A DNA stretch of 64,000 nucleotides from Latrodectus hesperus (taxonomy: Eukaryota; Arthropoda; Arachnida; Araneae; Theridiidae), in contig CM075853.1 in assembly GCA_037975125.1 (NCBI GenBank), positions 96,402,567 through 96,466,566 of the forward strand, given 5' to 3'. Position numbers and translations under genes: made by a program. A model generated the notes under the pieces. That model did not search any database and was not told where the DNA came from. It saw nothing but the letters and a program-made list of their open reading frames with translations. This document shows positions 46,691 to 59,060 of the stretch, piece by piece (within the stretch, counting starts at the first letter, position 1; every line of letters begins with the position of its first letter).

Positions 46691-49463
46691 TTCCTAAATT
46701 TATTCCTAGTTTTAGTTTATTCCTAAATTTTAAGTATATGATTGCGAGGACACTGAAAACGAAAATTTCTGTGATAGCAAAGTTATATTTAAACTAAAAG
46801 ACTAGGTATAGATTAATTTTAAAAATTGGTATTAAAGAAAAACAAAAGGCTTTTACGTGAAGATAATATTCTTAAATGTTCATAGTAACGACATGTAAAA
46901 AGCATACAAAATTGCATGGAGAAGTTACAAAGACGTAATTTATTCTCCAATTATGCGTGTATATCATTTTATTTGTAATTACTTATTGCTCTTCATAATT
47001 GCACATGATTTTCAAATTTAACGTCTGATCAATGAAAACATCATTTCGTTGAAATATTTGAATACATCATTATGTTTATTATGAAATAAATGTAAGTGAA
47101 TATTAAAGTTAATATTTCAAATTATTCAAATGGATATATATAGTCTAGACATCGGACACAATATGGTAAACCATTCTCTTCATTTCATTTGAGAAAATAT
47201 CTAAGCAATTTTTTTGTTATATTAACATTATCAAAGTAATAAAATATTAAAGATTTCGGCAGCAGTTACTTCATCTGTATTTTAATTAATAGAATTTCTA
47301 AATTGAATTATCCATGTTAATTTGTGAATTCTATTTATTAATTTATTTAACCACTCTTCGGTCTACTTCATATGAAACTAGTTAATAGTGCATGAATGGC
47401 GTTTTCAAATCATAAAGATTAAAGCCAGAATACCATCTGCTTCTTATGTTTGTAAAATGTAAACAATACCGTTTTGTTTAATTTAGATATCTCATTAAAG
47501 CGTTTGTGAATGCTGTTAATAATAAATAAGTTACTGTAATTATAATTAAATAATAAAAGTTTGAAAATTATTGATTACAACTTATATTAAACTCTAAGTG
47601 ACGCAATTCAATCTCTATCATTAAAAAATATTGTATTTTGATGTTGGTTGAAACAAGTGTAAGGACACTGCCAAATATTAATTATTAAATAAAACACTGT
47701 CAAATATAAATTAACATTAGTGTAATATATTACGTAGCTTACTAATATTATATAGTCTGGCTTTATAAATATTAATTAGCATTTAGCATAATTTCAACAA
47801 CGAATGAAGGCTAATCTTAATACTTTTCACCACTCAATTATAATTATTATGGTGCTTTATGGTGCATTACCTTTAAATTATAAATCGAATTGAATTAATA
47901 CTACATATATCTTCAACTACACAACTGAAAATAACACATTGGAATATATTTCGAAGACTTGGATTCTCTTCACAGATAATTTTTATTCTTTAAAGTTTAC
48001 AAGATTAATCTCATATCTTAAAATCAGAGTAAGTATATAAAGTAAAGGAAAGATTCTAATTATGGAAGTTAGAGTTACGGTAGACATATAGGCTACATCT
48101 TGGGTCTTACTTGTTACTTCATTAAATACTCAAATCAAAATAATTACTATTGAAGAAACGATTATAATTGAAGAAGATTCAATACAAAATTAATTACTAT
48201 TAAATAAAGAACTAACTGAAAGTAACAATTTTGATTCTTGTGTAGTTCAGATGATTTAAACAAACTTATAAGTTGTTTTCGTAAACTACAAGTTATTCAG
48301 ATATGAATTCATGCATTTAAAAGAATTTTTCAGATTTTAGTATTATCAAATATAAGCGATGTAAGAGATTATTCCATTTTTGAAAACTTCAACTAATCCC
48401 TTAAACTTAGCTAATTTAGCAAAATCTCTTGATATATTTTACAATCTCAGTAAAAGAACGTTTTTACATTTAAATTTAATGAACAGGAGTAAGCAGCTCA
48501 GGATATTGAGATTTGCAAGAATATTGCTATTTTTTTATCAAATTCTTACGGGAAAATAGTAGATCTTCTGACACACATTTAGCAACAAGAAGACATACCT
48601 TGATAACTTCCTTTTCTAAGTACTATTACAATATAATATTGATTTTATTTCATTGGGTGTATATTCCTTTCCTTTATATTTTACATAATGAATGCTAACA
48701 ATGTTCGAAGTCCTCATAGAAAGTATTTAATTTATGGAAAAATAACTTACTCCATTTATAATTCTAACTTCTTTTAGAAGACAGATATTTTATCATGCAT
48801 CATTTAATAAGAAGGATTTTTCAGCTTCTGAATCATTGTGACATGTATATGCACACTTCAACTTTCATCACCATAGCAAATATAAGCTAAATATCCCAAT
48901 ACTTTAAAATATAATGTTGCATTTTTAATTTAGATTTTATTTGAATGGTTTATTTATATATTTATTTTTGTATTTTTTCATAATGCCACTATATTTTTAT
49001 ACAACCAATAATAATTATATCCTGCAATACACTTTCAGAGTATAAAATTTTTTAAATGAAACTTTTCACTATTTAATTGAAAATCCAAATTTTAAATGCA
49101 AGAAATAGAATTTTTTGAAGATAAATTGTTGTGTTCATGTATTTAAGCAGCATTATTTTCTTCCTTTTTGGTAAAATGATAAATGTTACTACTTAAAAAT
49201 GTTTTTAGAGAAGCATAGTATTTATTTTTTATATAAATCGAATGCAGATTTAATGTTATTTGATAAATGTGTTAAGCCATCTTCAAAATAAATTTTAAGT
49301 CATCTCTGAATGCTATTTAACCTTGAATATTTTGATTTATATAAGCTAGAATAAGCATCTAAATTTACATATATGCATAAAATAAAAAATACTGTACTAA
49401 AAACAGGAAAACAAGAAAACAAGAATTGCAAATTTCAAATTTCGAAATTATTTATTAAAAATT
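46691..49463. other. AT-rich DNA, no gene seen
   Basis: No recognisable gene, RNA or transposon motif. The plus-strand frame at 48513-48698 is not convincing. Confidence 0.6.
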
Positions 49464-49475
49464 AGTGTTATCCTT
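49464..49475. repeat. Target-site duplication at the 3' side of the head-tail element
   Basis: AGTGTTATCCTT here recurs exactly at 50283-50294. Everything between the two copies has a composition unlike the flanks. Confidence 0.85.
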
Positions 49476-50282
49476 CTTTTTCTTCTTAGAGTTGGGTTAG
49501 TATGTCATTGGGCACCTCTGCTTTTATCAGCATTTTGTACCATTAACTCCAAACCCAATGTTTCCTAGTTCCAGTTGCTCGGGTCACCCAGTCTATTAAT
49601 AAAGTCCGATAACGCTTTAATGGAGTCTAGGTGTAACTCTCTAATATGGATGATGCCTAAAGAAGTTAATCTAGGGAGGGCAAGAGCCTCGCATTCATAA
49701 ATGATAAGCTCTGCCGTTTCCTCTTGCGTATAACATTTCCAGCAGATAGGGTCTTGCTGAAACAGTCCCATCTGGTCAGAAAGTCAGTCATGTTAGCGAT
49801 AGCTTCCTGATTTTCACCAGAAGAAGATGGTTTGGAGGTAATTTCTACCTCAAGTGAAGGATACAGTGCTGCTCCTTTACTAGATTGCCTCTGAGTTTCC
49901 TTGTCTTTTTCAGCAAGGTCTACTTCAGAGGCTTCACCTGAAAATTCAGAAAGGTTTGTTATTTCTTGTGTCTTTTCAGCCACAAGATAACAATTAATAA
50001 GCTCAGGTAATATAAGTCCACCCAGCATTGCCTGAGTTACTGGGCAAGGCAAATTACTCTAAAAGTTCGCCAGGCAACTAGAGGCACCGTTAAGACACCG
50101 ATACCGCGGTGCCAATTAGCCCTAGGCACGCATCGCATAACACCAGGGTTTACGGGAGCTGGTTCGCGGCCTCTGATTCAATATTCAAGGCTATCCGACA
50201 TTCGGCAATCCACCACCTGCCGACGCGCCTGGTGGCTGTGCTCAAGCCCCAGGAAGGTACGCGTACTGGTGGTGGTTCCAGG
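49476..50282 (-). mobile_element. Short non-LTR retrotransposon derivative (5' head joined to ORF2 tail)
   Basis: An 807-bp unit with an exact 12-bp direct repeat outside each end and an A-rich AAGAAGAAAAAG tail at its 3' end (minus strand, 49476-49487). It therefore looks like a complete target-primed insertion. Read on the minus strand it has a GC-rich leader of about 250 bases (50282 to about 50029). Then comes an acidic, serine-rich open frame from ATG 50028, next a short stretch coding for the zinc-knuckle C-terminus of ORF2, and last a 3' UTR ending CCCAACTCTAAG. Most of ORF1 and the endonuclease, reverse transcriptase and RNase H parts are absent. It would be moved in trans by a full-length relative that recognises the shared 3' end. 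A relative of its tail is at 10.2-10.4 kb. Confidence 0.75.
49565..50028 (-). pseudogene. Head-plus-tail coding remnant of the non-LTR derivative
   Basis: From ATG 50028 the minus-strand frame reads MLGGLILPELINCYLVAEKT, then an acidic Ser/Glu-rich stretch (EASEVDLAEKDKETQ, PSSSGENQEAIANMTDFLTR). That is the style of a retrotransposon ORF1 N-terminal region, but no domain is certain. Near 49771 the coding signal passes to another frame. That frame reads MGLFQQDPICWKC, ELIIYECEALALPRLTSLG, IKALSDFINRLGD and ends at TAG (49565-49567). It is the C-terminal zinc-binding tail that follows reverse transcriptase/RNase H in non-LTR ORF2 proteins. Head and tail are in different frames, so no fusion protein is made unless translation shifts. 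The deletion joint lies around 49770-49800. Confidence 0.6.
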
Positions 50283-50294
50283 AGTGTTATCCTT
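50283..50294. repeat. Target-site duplication at the 5' side of the head-tail element
   Basis: Exact copy of AGTGTTATCCTT at 49464-49475. Confidence 0.85.
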
Positions 50295-51257
50295 GAAATA
50301 TGAATTTTCAAATTTAATTCTTTCCTATTCAAAATTTTTATTACAAAGTATGCAAATAATTGTTTTTTTGTTATTAATTAGATAAGGGTATATTAAAATA
50401 CATATAAATAAAAGTAACTATCAACACAAAAAATACTTAAACTGAGCTTATAAAATTAATGTTTATGATTAATATTATACAATCTTGTAAGAAATGAACA
50501 CATAAAATGCTTGCGTCGGAAATATGTAGTCAAATCCTTCGTTTCTCCAAGTATTTGAAAAATTACTGCTCCTACTTTTGAGAATTACATGTAGTAAAAT
50601 TAAGCATCTTTAATTTGGATTTAATTATACATTCGCAGTAGTATAAAGAAAAAACACACAAATGTGAAAATAATCAGAAGAAGAAAGTGCTTAAAAATAT
50701 ATTTAAGAAATCAATATATATAACAGTTACCATAAAAATTTTCTACAATAGCGAATAACTGAAAAAGAGCTTCATTTTTATCGATATTGAAAAAGTTATT
50801 TGCTTTTATTAATGCTGGAAAAGTTGTTTTTATTTTATTGTATCTTCAAATACCGTTTGTGAAGTTGTTTGTTTTTCGCATGCTTTCATTTTCATTTAAT
50901 TCAATGTCTTTTCTTTTTATTTGTTTTGCAATATGTTAAACAGCAAACATTTCTTAAAAATAAAATTTTTCTCTCGAAATTTTACTAACCAATATAAAAA
51001 CAATCATTTTAATTTCATTATTAGCTTACGTTAACCCAAAATGAAACAAATAATCTAATAAAGAGAAGCTTCAGAAATAATATAATAAATAATATTTGTC
51101 TTTCGTCTATAAATATTTTTCTATTTTTCTACAGTTTACAGTGACGACTTTCTTTTCTTAAATAAATTAAAGACATTTATAGGACAGAATTAATTAGATA
51201 TTTGAAGAAACATTATTTATATTACAAATTACCAATAACTTAAAACTAAAAAACATA
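50295..51257. other. AT-rich DNA, no gene seen
   Basis: Nothing recognisable between the two mobile elements. Confidence 0.65.
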
Positions 51258-51470
51258 TTGGGTTGTTCGGAAAATCATTTCGTTTTTCCCACCTGGATCA
51301 GCTTTTTGCTAATAAAAAGCAACCACTTTATGAGTGTGAAATCGTGCTACTACTAGAAAGATGGTAAAAGCTATTGGACTAGAATGGACAATATGAAATG
51401 CAACACGATATTTATTCGTTATATGTTTTTCATTTTCATGAAAAATGAAATTACTTTCCGAACAACCCAA
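51258..51470 (+). mobile_element. mariner deletion derivative (MITE), 213 bp
   Basis: The ends form 31-bp inverted repeats with three mismatches (51258-51288 and 51440-51470), starting TTGGGTTGTTCGGAAA, a typical mariner terminus. A TA precedes the left end. The base pair after the right end is CA, a one-base change from the expected TA duplication. The interior keeps the last codons of a mariner transposase on the plus strand: LLLERW, stop, KLLD, stop, NGQY, matching the usual LPERWQKVIxQNGQY C-terminus. So it is an internally deleted mariner, not an unrelated MITE, and depends on a transposase made elsewhere. Confidence 0.9.
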
Positions 51471-54400
51471 CACATATCTACTGGCACAAGCACTAAGTGA
51501 TTGAAGAATTTAATGTGATATATATTTATTATAAATTTAACTAAAATGTACAGTGGTTTTTGAAATAGGTAGCCGGAAACGTACTGAAGAAAAAATTATT
51601 TTTAGTTTATATGACTTTTAGATTTTGAGGGCAAACTTTTTAAATATTGTACTTACGTGACGATATTACACTGTTCATTTCGCATATTTAATCTAATTTG
51701 TTTAATCTCGTTGAAATTTGTTCAATGTTTGGAAATATTAATCATTCCTTACACAAACAAATATATAATTTTTTAATAAAAGAAAACGTTTCGATTTATT
51801 TAAGTGGCTCGTAAAATATGAATCTAAAAAATTAAATTTTTTGAAATAAATTTCAATATCCAGTTTATATATAAGCACATAACATGATTTGTTTGAGTGA
51901 AATTCTTCCTATTTTGAAATATCCAATTATGAAAATGTTTTAATAAAGAGTATTATCCATAGTACTTAATCAAAATACGCAAGTATCAATTTGATAACCA
52001 AAGTAATAAAATTATTAATGTTTAAATTATAAATGAACTAATGTAGTTATTTTTATTACAAATATACATAAAAACAATTTACGAAAAAAATGTTTTTTGA
52101 CTTAAAATTTATTTTTACTTTATTATGAGCAAATATTTAAGGACTAAAATGATAATAAAAGATTACAATACTTATAATTTCATACACTTTAATGATGTAT
52201 TGTTATGAATTTAATGAGTTAATAAAATTATTTTTTTCGTTATTTTTTATTTCGGAGTTCAAATTTATTTTAATCAATCCTCCTGCCTCATTCAGTATAA
52301 TAAGGTTTATTAAAAAAACGCTTTAATTGCTTTGGTTTATCACGGAAAAAAATTAATTAGTTTTACTATCAAGCATTATTTTTTAAATAACATTAATCGG
52401 TTGTTAATACTTTCGTTGCATATTATTTATTTGGAAGAGTACAAATTTAATTAAATCAAAACTGATATTTTTTATTTTAATCTTTTACGCATGTGGGAAT
52501 TTTAATATTTAAAGTACTTATTGAAAAGATATTTAAAATATTATTTAAGCTTTTTTACTTATTAAGAGTTAGTAGAAATGAACAGATATTTTTGCGTTTT
52601 CTATTATATTTTTACCATAAATAATATCTCTACAAAGGTCTTAAATTTCTATAAAATAGAAATTTAACAAGTACTTTTTCCAAGAATTTCCAAATGAGGC
52701 CGTACTACCATATAATCAAATATATTTGAAAAAGAAATAAAATATTTGTAATAAAAATAAACGATTCTTAATAAAATGAAAAATATTAATAATAGTATAA
52801 AATTTTTAGTAAAAATTTTGTAAACAAAAATTATCATTTGCAAAAAATTATATTTTTTATGTTACTTCTTATTTACTAGATATATTTGTAATACAAATAT
52901 AAGAATTTTTTTAACAAAAATACATCTAAATAAAAATATTCGTAATTCAGCACATTCTAAATGTAATCATATTTTCCTTATTTAATTTTTAACTGAAACA
53001 TTCCATAAAAGATGTTTAGGAATGAAAACAAGGGAAAAAATGTTTATAAGAGAGTTTCGGAGATAGAATATTCTTCGAAATTTATGATTTTAATGAGGGA
53101 CAATTACATATTTGAATCAAAATATTTATAGCCTGTATACTATGCCTATTAGATACGTAATTTAGAGTATACAGGATATTGTAAAATGATTAACAAGCAT
53201 AAAAAATTCTAACAATGAAAATTCATGACATTTAATCTGCAGAAGGTTATCACTGACAAACACACAATATTACTGACTTTGCTTCTTTCCATACGGATTA
53301 TTTTGGTTTGGTACATGAGCATGCTTTTTTACTCATGCGCAGTGAATGAAGCTATATTCGTCTATTATTCAACAAAGAGGCTTGAGGCGTCATTGGAGAT
53401 TAGAGCTTTTACCAAAAGATTTAGCATTCTTTTCCTGAAATACCGGATGAAGTTTCTTTATTATTTGTTTAACCAATTTGTTTTTTCAAACTATGATTGT
53501 TTAAAAGAAACTTATAAAGTTATATATGTATTTTAAGTTTTATTAATGTAATTTGGCTTATAATTTCTTAAACGTAATTAAAATATATTATTTTAAAGAA
53601 GAAATACGTAAATTTGATTTTAATTTTATACACATTTATTAAAATGTTATTTATCATTTTTAAAAAGAAAAAAATAATAGCATAATGTAATACAAAGAAA
53701 AACTGATAAGGAGCCAAAAAATTTCCGAAGAAATGAACTCTTCAAAAAATTGTAAACAAATATTTACTTTCCTGTATTTTTTCCTATTGATATAATTATA
53801 GTAAATTTATATATTGTCTGCAAAATAATTTACTGTAAGATTAATAAAGTTGTTTTAGTGCCAATTTCTAAAGTGTTCTTTTACCATTACTTCATAAAAT
53901 AAGTTACGCAGATTTATTTAAATTTTGATTAACTGATGATTGTAAACTTACAAATGAGTCATGACACTAATATCGATTCAATATAATTGATAGAGAGGAA
54001 AGGAATTTTCTTGAATGCATTTAAATTATTTATAAATGGCATAAATATTTTAAATACCTATCATGCTTCATTAACAAAATATATTTTTAAAAAATCTGTT
54101 GTAGAAATGCATGATTCTAATTTTCTTGTTAGAAACTTCAAAAAGGATCGGAGAACACATAAAATGTTTTCTTTATTTTGCAGTTAAACAACTTTATACA
54201 AAAAACAAAAAATTAAATTTTTTGTGGAAATATAAATTTTTTTATAATTCTGGATGAAAATTACATAGAAATATAAATTTTAGATTGGAAATTTTTAAAT
54301 TATTTTGAAATTCTTATTTTTGCAGTATTTGCTAAGTCCTTAAGAATGTTTTTAAATTTGTAGAACTTTAAAAGTTTAAAATGCTTAAGGTATTATTCCT

Positions 54401-55943
54401 AATAAAATCGCATTTTTTTGACTGAATATAATAACTACGATTATTTCCTTTCTTAATATTTATTCTTTCTTAACTATTTGGAATTCTGAAACTGAATGTG
54501 AAAATAAGGTAAAATAATGTAAAATATATTTCTTTCAAATAATTTATTTTACATACTTTTCAAATCATACAAAATCAATGACTGTCATATTTTCCAACGT
54601 AGTTTTTCAGAAATTTATGGATTACAGTATACTTGTCTTCATACCTTATAAAGCCAAAAGTTTATCTAGCTTCACTTATAATTCAAAATATTGATCAGTA
54701 AGATTTATTGCACCTTTCTTATCCCATGACGGCGCTTGAGGAAATAAATAAATCATATTCTTTTATAAAATTAATGTATGACAATATAGATGGCATAAGA
54801 GCCTAAGATTATATTGAAAAAAAAAGATTTATTTGAAAGATTATTAAGAAATATTGAAGGGAAAATGCATCGACTATAACTCTAAGACAATTGGATAAAT
54901 CACACATCAAGTGAAAATGGCATAGTAGTATTTTTCTATACATTCAATGGAAATTTCCAAAAAAAGAATTTTATGGTTAATTATGAATTGACTTATCCTA
55001 TGAAATGCTTTACTTAAATAATTTATTTTCATATTTATTAGTGATAAATACTAGAGTCGTAATTATGTTATTATATCTTAATATTATGAAATGCTTGCAA
55101 TTTTATAAAGCCCAGTAGTCTTGCAGATGAAAGCCATTTCAAGGCATCCGAATATGCTTCATGTATTATTTTCCGAAATTATTTTTCATAAACAGTGGGA
55201 CGTATTTATTTTTTGCAAAGGAGAACACCCTAATCATTTGCCTAATTTTTGATAAATATATATATTGAGTAATTTTTTATAATATGGTTCATCCTAAATT
55301 TGTATTTATTAAAGCACATCAAAAAAATTAAATAATTGAAAAAATCACAAAAATGATGAGAAAATTAATTACAAACATTGTTTGAAATTAGTTTTCTCAT
55401 ATTTTTTTCTGGTTTGTTCATCATTTCTTGTTTTCTCATTATTTTTCTGCAGATAAATCATTTTAAACTTGGTGCAGCAAATAATTTATATTATGGTTCT
55501 GTTTTTTTATACAATAGTCACAGGATAATAATGTGCAATATAATGATCAATTTAATTTACGCAGAAATTTTTAAGATAGATTAAAAAGATATAGTTTATA
55601 ATTTTCCCGCTATACAAACGAATTTTGAAATTAATATTCAAATCCTGTAGAGTGCTTTAATTGCGCGTATTAAAAGAATAATCGATGAACTTAAAAAAAG
55701 TTAGCAAGCATTATATAAACTGAACAATTATAATTTATTTTCCTTTGCTTTTTAATTACATTAAGTAATTGTAATTTAAAAATTCTTAGGATTCACGTTT
55801 ATAAAAATTAAAAATTCTTACTGTAGAACATTTGATAAATAATAAAACAAAAATAATTTATTTACATAACCTTTTTATGATGCATTTATTATTTTAAATT
55901 AATGATTAAAGTTCATGTATAAGTTAATTACAGAATATTTTTT
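51471..55943. other. AT-rich DNA, no recognisable gene
   Basis: A 103-codon plus-strand frame at 53225-53536 lies in a slightly less AT-rich patch but has no domain I know. Nothing else is supported. Confidence 0.55.
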
Positions 55944-56035
55944 TAAATTTTGAAATAAAATATATGAGACAAAATACTTCTCACGAAGTATTTTGTCTCA
56001 TATATTTTCACGAAAATACTTCTAAATTTTGAAAT
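55944..56035. repeat. 24-bp perfect hairpin flanked by 13-bp direct repeats
   Basis: Arms 55957-55980 and 55985-56008 are exact complements around TCAC. The whole is bracketed by TAAATTTTGAAAT at 55944-55956 and 56023-56035, and AAAATACTTC occurs at 55971-55980 and again at 56013-56022. The pattern fits a replication template switch that copied a segment in reverse and returned to the original strand. Confidence 0.95.
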
Positions 56036-56269
56036 CTCCACTGATCTGTATTCTTAAAAAAATAATATAGCATTAATGAGATTTCGAAATCTGTTTTGCA
56101 AATAGATTCCTTTAAAGCTTGCATTTTAAAACGTATTTTGAGATTTTTAAAATATGAAATAATTTATTCATTGGAATTTAGAGATTTCATAAGCTTTAAT
56201 GTTAATTATCTATCAATATTTCCCCAAGAGTGTTATTAAAATTTAATATTGTAAATAAAATTTTATATG

Positions 56270-56270
<1 letters not shown>
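56036..56270. other. AT-rich DNA, nothing seen
   Basis: No feature recognised. Confidence 0.7.
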
Positions 56271-56349
<79 letters not shown>

Positions 56350-56390
56350 GTGTAGTGTGTGTGTGTATGTATGTATGTATGTATGTATGT
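56271..56390. repeat. Compound (AT)n / (GTAT)n / (GT)n microsatellite
   Basis: About 67 bp of TA dinucleotides, then GTAT units, a short GT run, and GTAT units again. Confidence 0.95.
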
Positions 56391-58839
56391 ACATATATGC
56401 ATATTGTACTTATTTAATTAATAACTTTGAAATAAGCTTCGAATATTTCCTCTAATTTAATTACAAATTGAAGATTTAATCAACTTATCGAGAACCATCT
56501 TCGGAGTAACTAATTAATTGTGAATAAACAAATACATAAATGAAAAAGATATTTATATCTCTAACAAACTTTAAATTTTCTACACATGAATGCCATACAC
56601 TAAATTAAAGACAAAAATTTTCAAGTGATATTATAAGGAAGACTTTAGTCAAAGTTCATTCAAGCAAATATTAAATAAATTTATAAGATTAGTATGAATG
56701 CAATAGCACTAAATACGTGAAAACTAATTTAGTAAGACTACATGTAAAACATTTAAAAAAAAATCTCCTTTAAAACAAATTTGGTTAATAATTTTTTTGT
56801 TGAGAACAAACTAACAATTCAATGATCGGTGAAATCAATTTCCAGCTTAGGTGACCTGGTAGTATATTTATAATATATTAGCAGAGCTCTCTCTCTTTCA
56901 TTGAATTTGATGTGCTCTGTGTCTTCAATTCAACATTACTTGTTCAACACCTACTTATAGCATACGTAAGGGCAAAAAGATTGGGATGAAATTTAAACCA
57001 CAGGTTTTGGTCATAATAATCCTATTGTGTAAAAAGTGACTAAATAGCTTTATAACAGTCAACAGTGTATATGGTATTCTTATATGTGATGCTTATATTG
57101 TATTTCGAAATAACTTTAAACTGTAGATTTTTGTCGAAGAAATACTTGTTTCCAAAACATAATTGCAATGGGCAAACTAAAATCAAATTGCTGCATTTGG
57201 AATACTATGATCTTCACATTAATTTAAATAATCAAATGAAACTTAAAGTTTCCTTTTCTTTTGTATTTTATGTACATTCTATTTATTTTTGCTCATGAGC
57301 AAGTGATTAAACAGGCAACGATATATAGAAATTTTAATTAATATAAAGTTTTTTATTTTAAAAACGTAATGAGCAATTTTTTCCTTTGATCATCTTTATT
57401 TATATATTTTTTCACAATAATGAAAAGCAATAAGATTTGTGCATGTGTTGACAGTTTTCAAACAGAGACTTCAACAATATATTGATCGTTTTCTCTCAAA
57501 TACTCAAAATAGTAATCTCAGCAACAGATAACAGAATATCAGTAGGAAAAAAATCAAAATATCGAATATTTCAAATAGTTTAATCAACATTTAACTACAG
57601 ACAGATTTAAGAATAAACTAGCAAACTCAATGTATCTTCATCTAATTTAAATTTTCCGTTATTTAATCTGTAGCGTTTCCATGAATGTTTTATCCAGCAA
57701 AAATTCAAAGTGAATTGACCCTACTTTTTGTAATTTTGGATTTCGTCAGCTGGATATGGTTCGTCATTCAATGGTCTTTTTTGTACATAAAATCTAATTC
57801 GATTGGATTACAGCTGCGCTTGAGAGAGAGAGAACAATAAATGGTAGATATTTCGTTTTAACTTTTTACACGATCTATTGATTTGGGTTAGTGCACGATC
57901 ACTCTAGTTTCCATGGATGCAAAACGCGTATATAGTTCACTAAATGTGAAATATTCTGCCTGTAGACCATACTCTGGATTAAAATTCGATGAGTCTTCAA
58001 AAAGCTTCACAAGTCTAAGTATATAAAGCTGCACACAAAGGGTGATATTAATTTATATTGAGCAAGAATATTTTATTTACATAAAAAGCAGATTTCGTAA
58101 ATTTCTAATAGATTAATCATGATTTGAGATTGTAAGATTTAATTTCGTCAAAAATCAAAATATTTCAAAGTCAGAAAACAATATAAAAATGCATTTTACA
58201 ATATCCATGTACAAAGAATAAATGAATCTCTTCTTGTGTTGCTTTCCAAAAATTAAATATTTTAAACTTTCAAACATTCACATTAAGGACAAGTGTCTAA
58301 AGGGTTATACTTTTGAACATGTAATGTTGGTATAGAGTAAGAGTCTGCAAAAAGAAGGAATTAAAACTATCAATTACTTTATAATTTTATAGCATAATTT
58401 ACCGACAAAGGCCAAAATTCGTATCATTTATTGAGGGATTAGAAAAAACAAAAAAGTTACAAACAATAATCATAATACCATTATGCTTTCAGAAGTACTC
58501 ATTAACAGCAGGCATCGCTTAAAATTACTTGTATGAATTTAGCCAAACCATACATGCATACATATACATACATACAAGAGTCTTCATAATGATTGAACTT
58601 TCTGAATAATTACGAATTTTTTTCTTTTTTCAAAAGCATAGAAAAGTTCAAAGTTTATATTAAGATCATTCAATCTCTATTCATAATTAGCTATGTAAAA
58701 GTTATTTTAAGAATTTGAGCCTCATTCGAAGAAATGTCCAGCACAACAAATTTTATTTGAACTGTGAATACACACTTTATCAAATACTTTTCTTGTAACC
58801 TTAATACGCCGTGTCTAATGATAACGAACTATGAAGGTA
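56391..58839. other. AT-rich DNA, no gene seen
   Basis: A short GA run is at 57822-57833 and a CATA-type run near 58553-58576. No coding or transposon motif was recognised. Confidence 0.55.
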
Positions 58840-59060
58840 ATCACATTAGTATAACATAGCGAAGTGGCAGGACCCCGGACTTTACCAACTGGTTATCGGG
58901 TTATGCCCCACCATCTCTAAGAGCCTTCCGTAACATTTACGGGGGCCCACTTACGACCCAGCCTTTGGTTTATTTAAAATTATAGTCACATTGGTAGGGC
59001 TTGAAAGCCTGCAGACATCCTAGCACAGTAGGTATCTGCATCATAGTTCAGTTACATGAT
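58840..59060. other. GC-rich island, perhaps retrotransposon 3' UTR
   Basis: GTGGCAGGACCCCGGACTTT, CCCACCATCTCTAAGAGCCT and GGGCCCACTTACGACCCAGC stand out sharply from the AT-rich surroundings. On the minus strand it lies about 500 bases after the ORF2 stop of the retrotransposon remnant that begins at 59565, with AATAAACC in between (58971-58978 complement). It could be that element's 3' UTR. No poly(A) tail or duplication was found at its edge. Confidence 0.3.

Noticed and set aside
50050..50052. Start of the head-tail coding frame at 50052
   Set aside because: The codon there is TTG. The first ATG in frame is at 50028, which is the more likely start in a eukaryote.
49433..50315. TTTCAAATTT at 49433-49442 and 50306-50315 as the target-site duplication
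   Set aside because: It is low-complexity and lies outside the exact 12-bp AGTGTTATCCTT pair, which fits both the A-rich tail and the 5' border better.
53225..53536. 103-codon plus-strand frame as a small membrane protein
   Set aside because: Hydrophobic residues reflect T-rich codons. No conserved motif or convincing signal peptide is visible.
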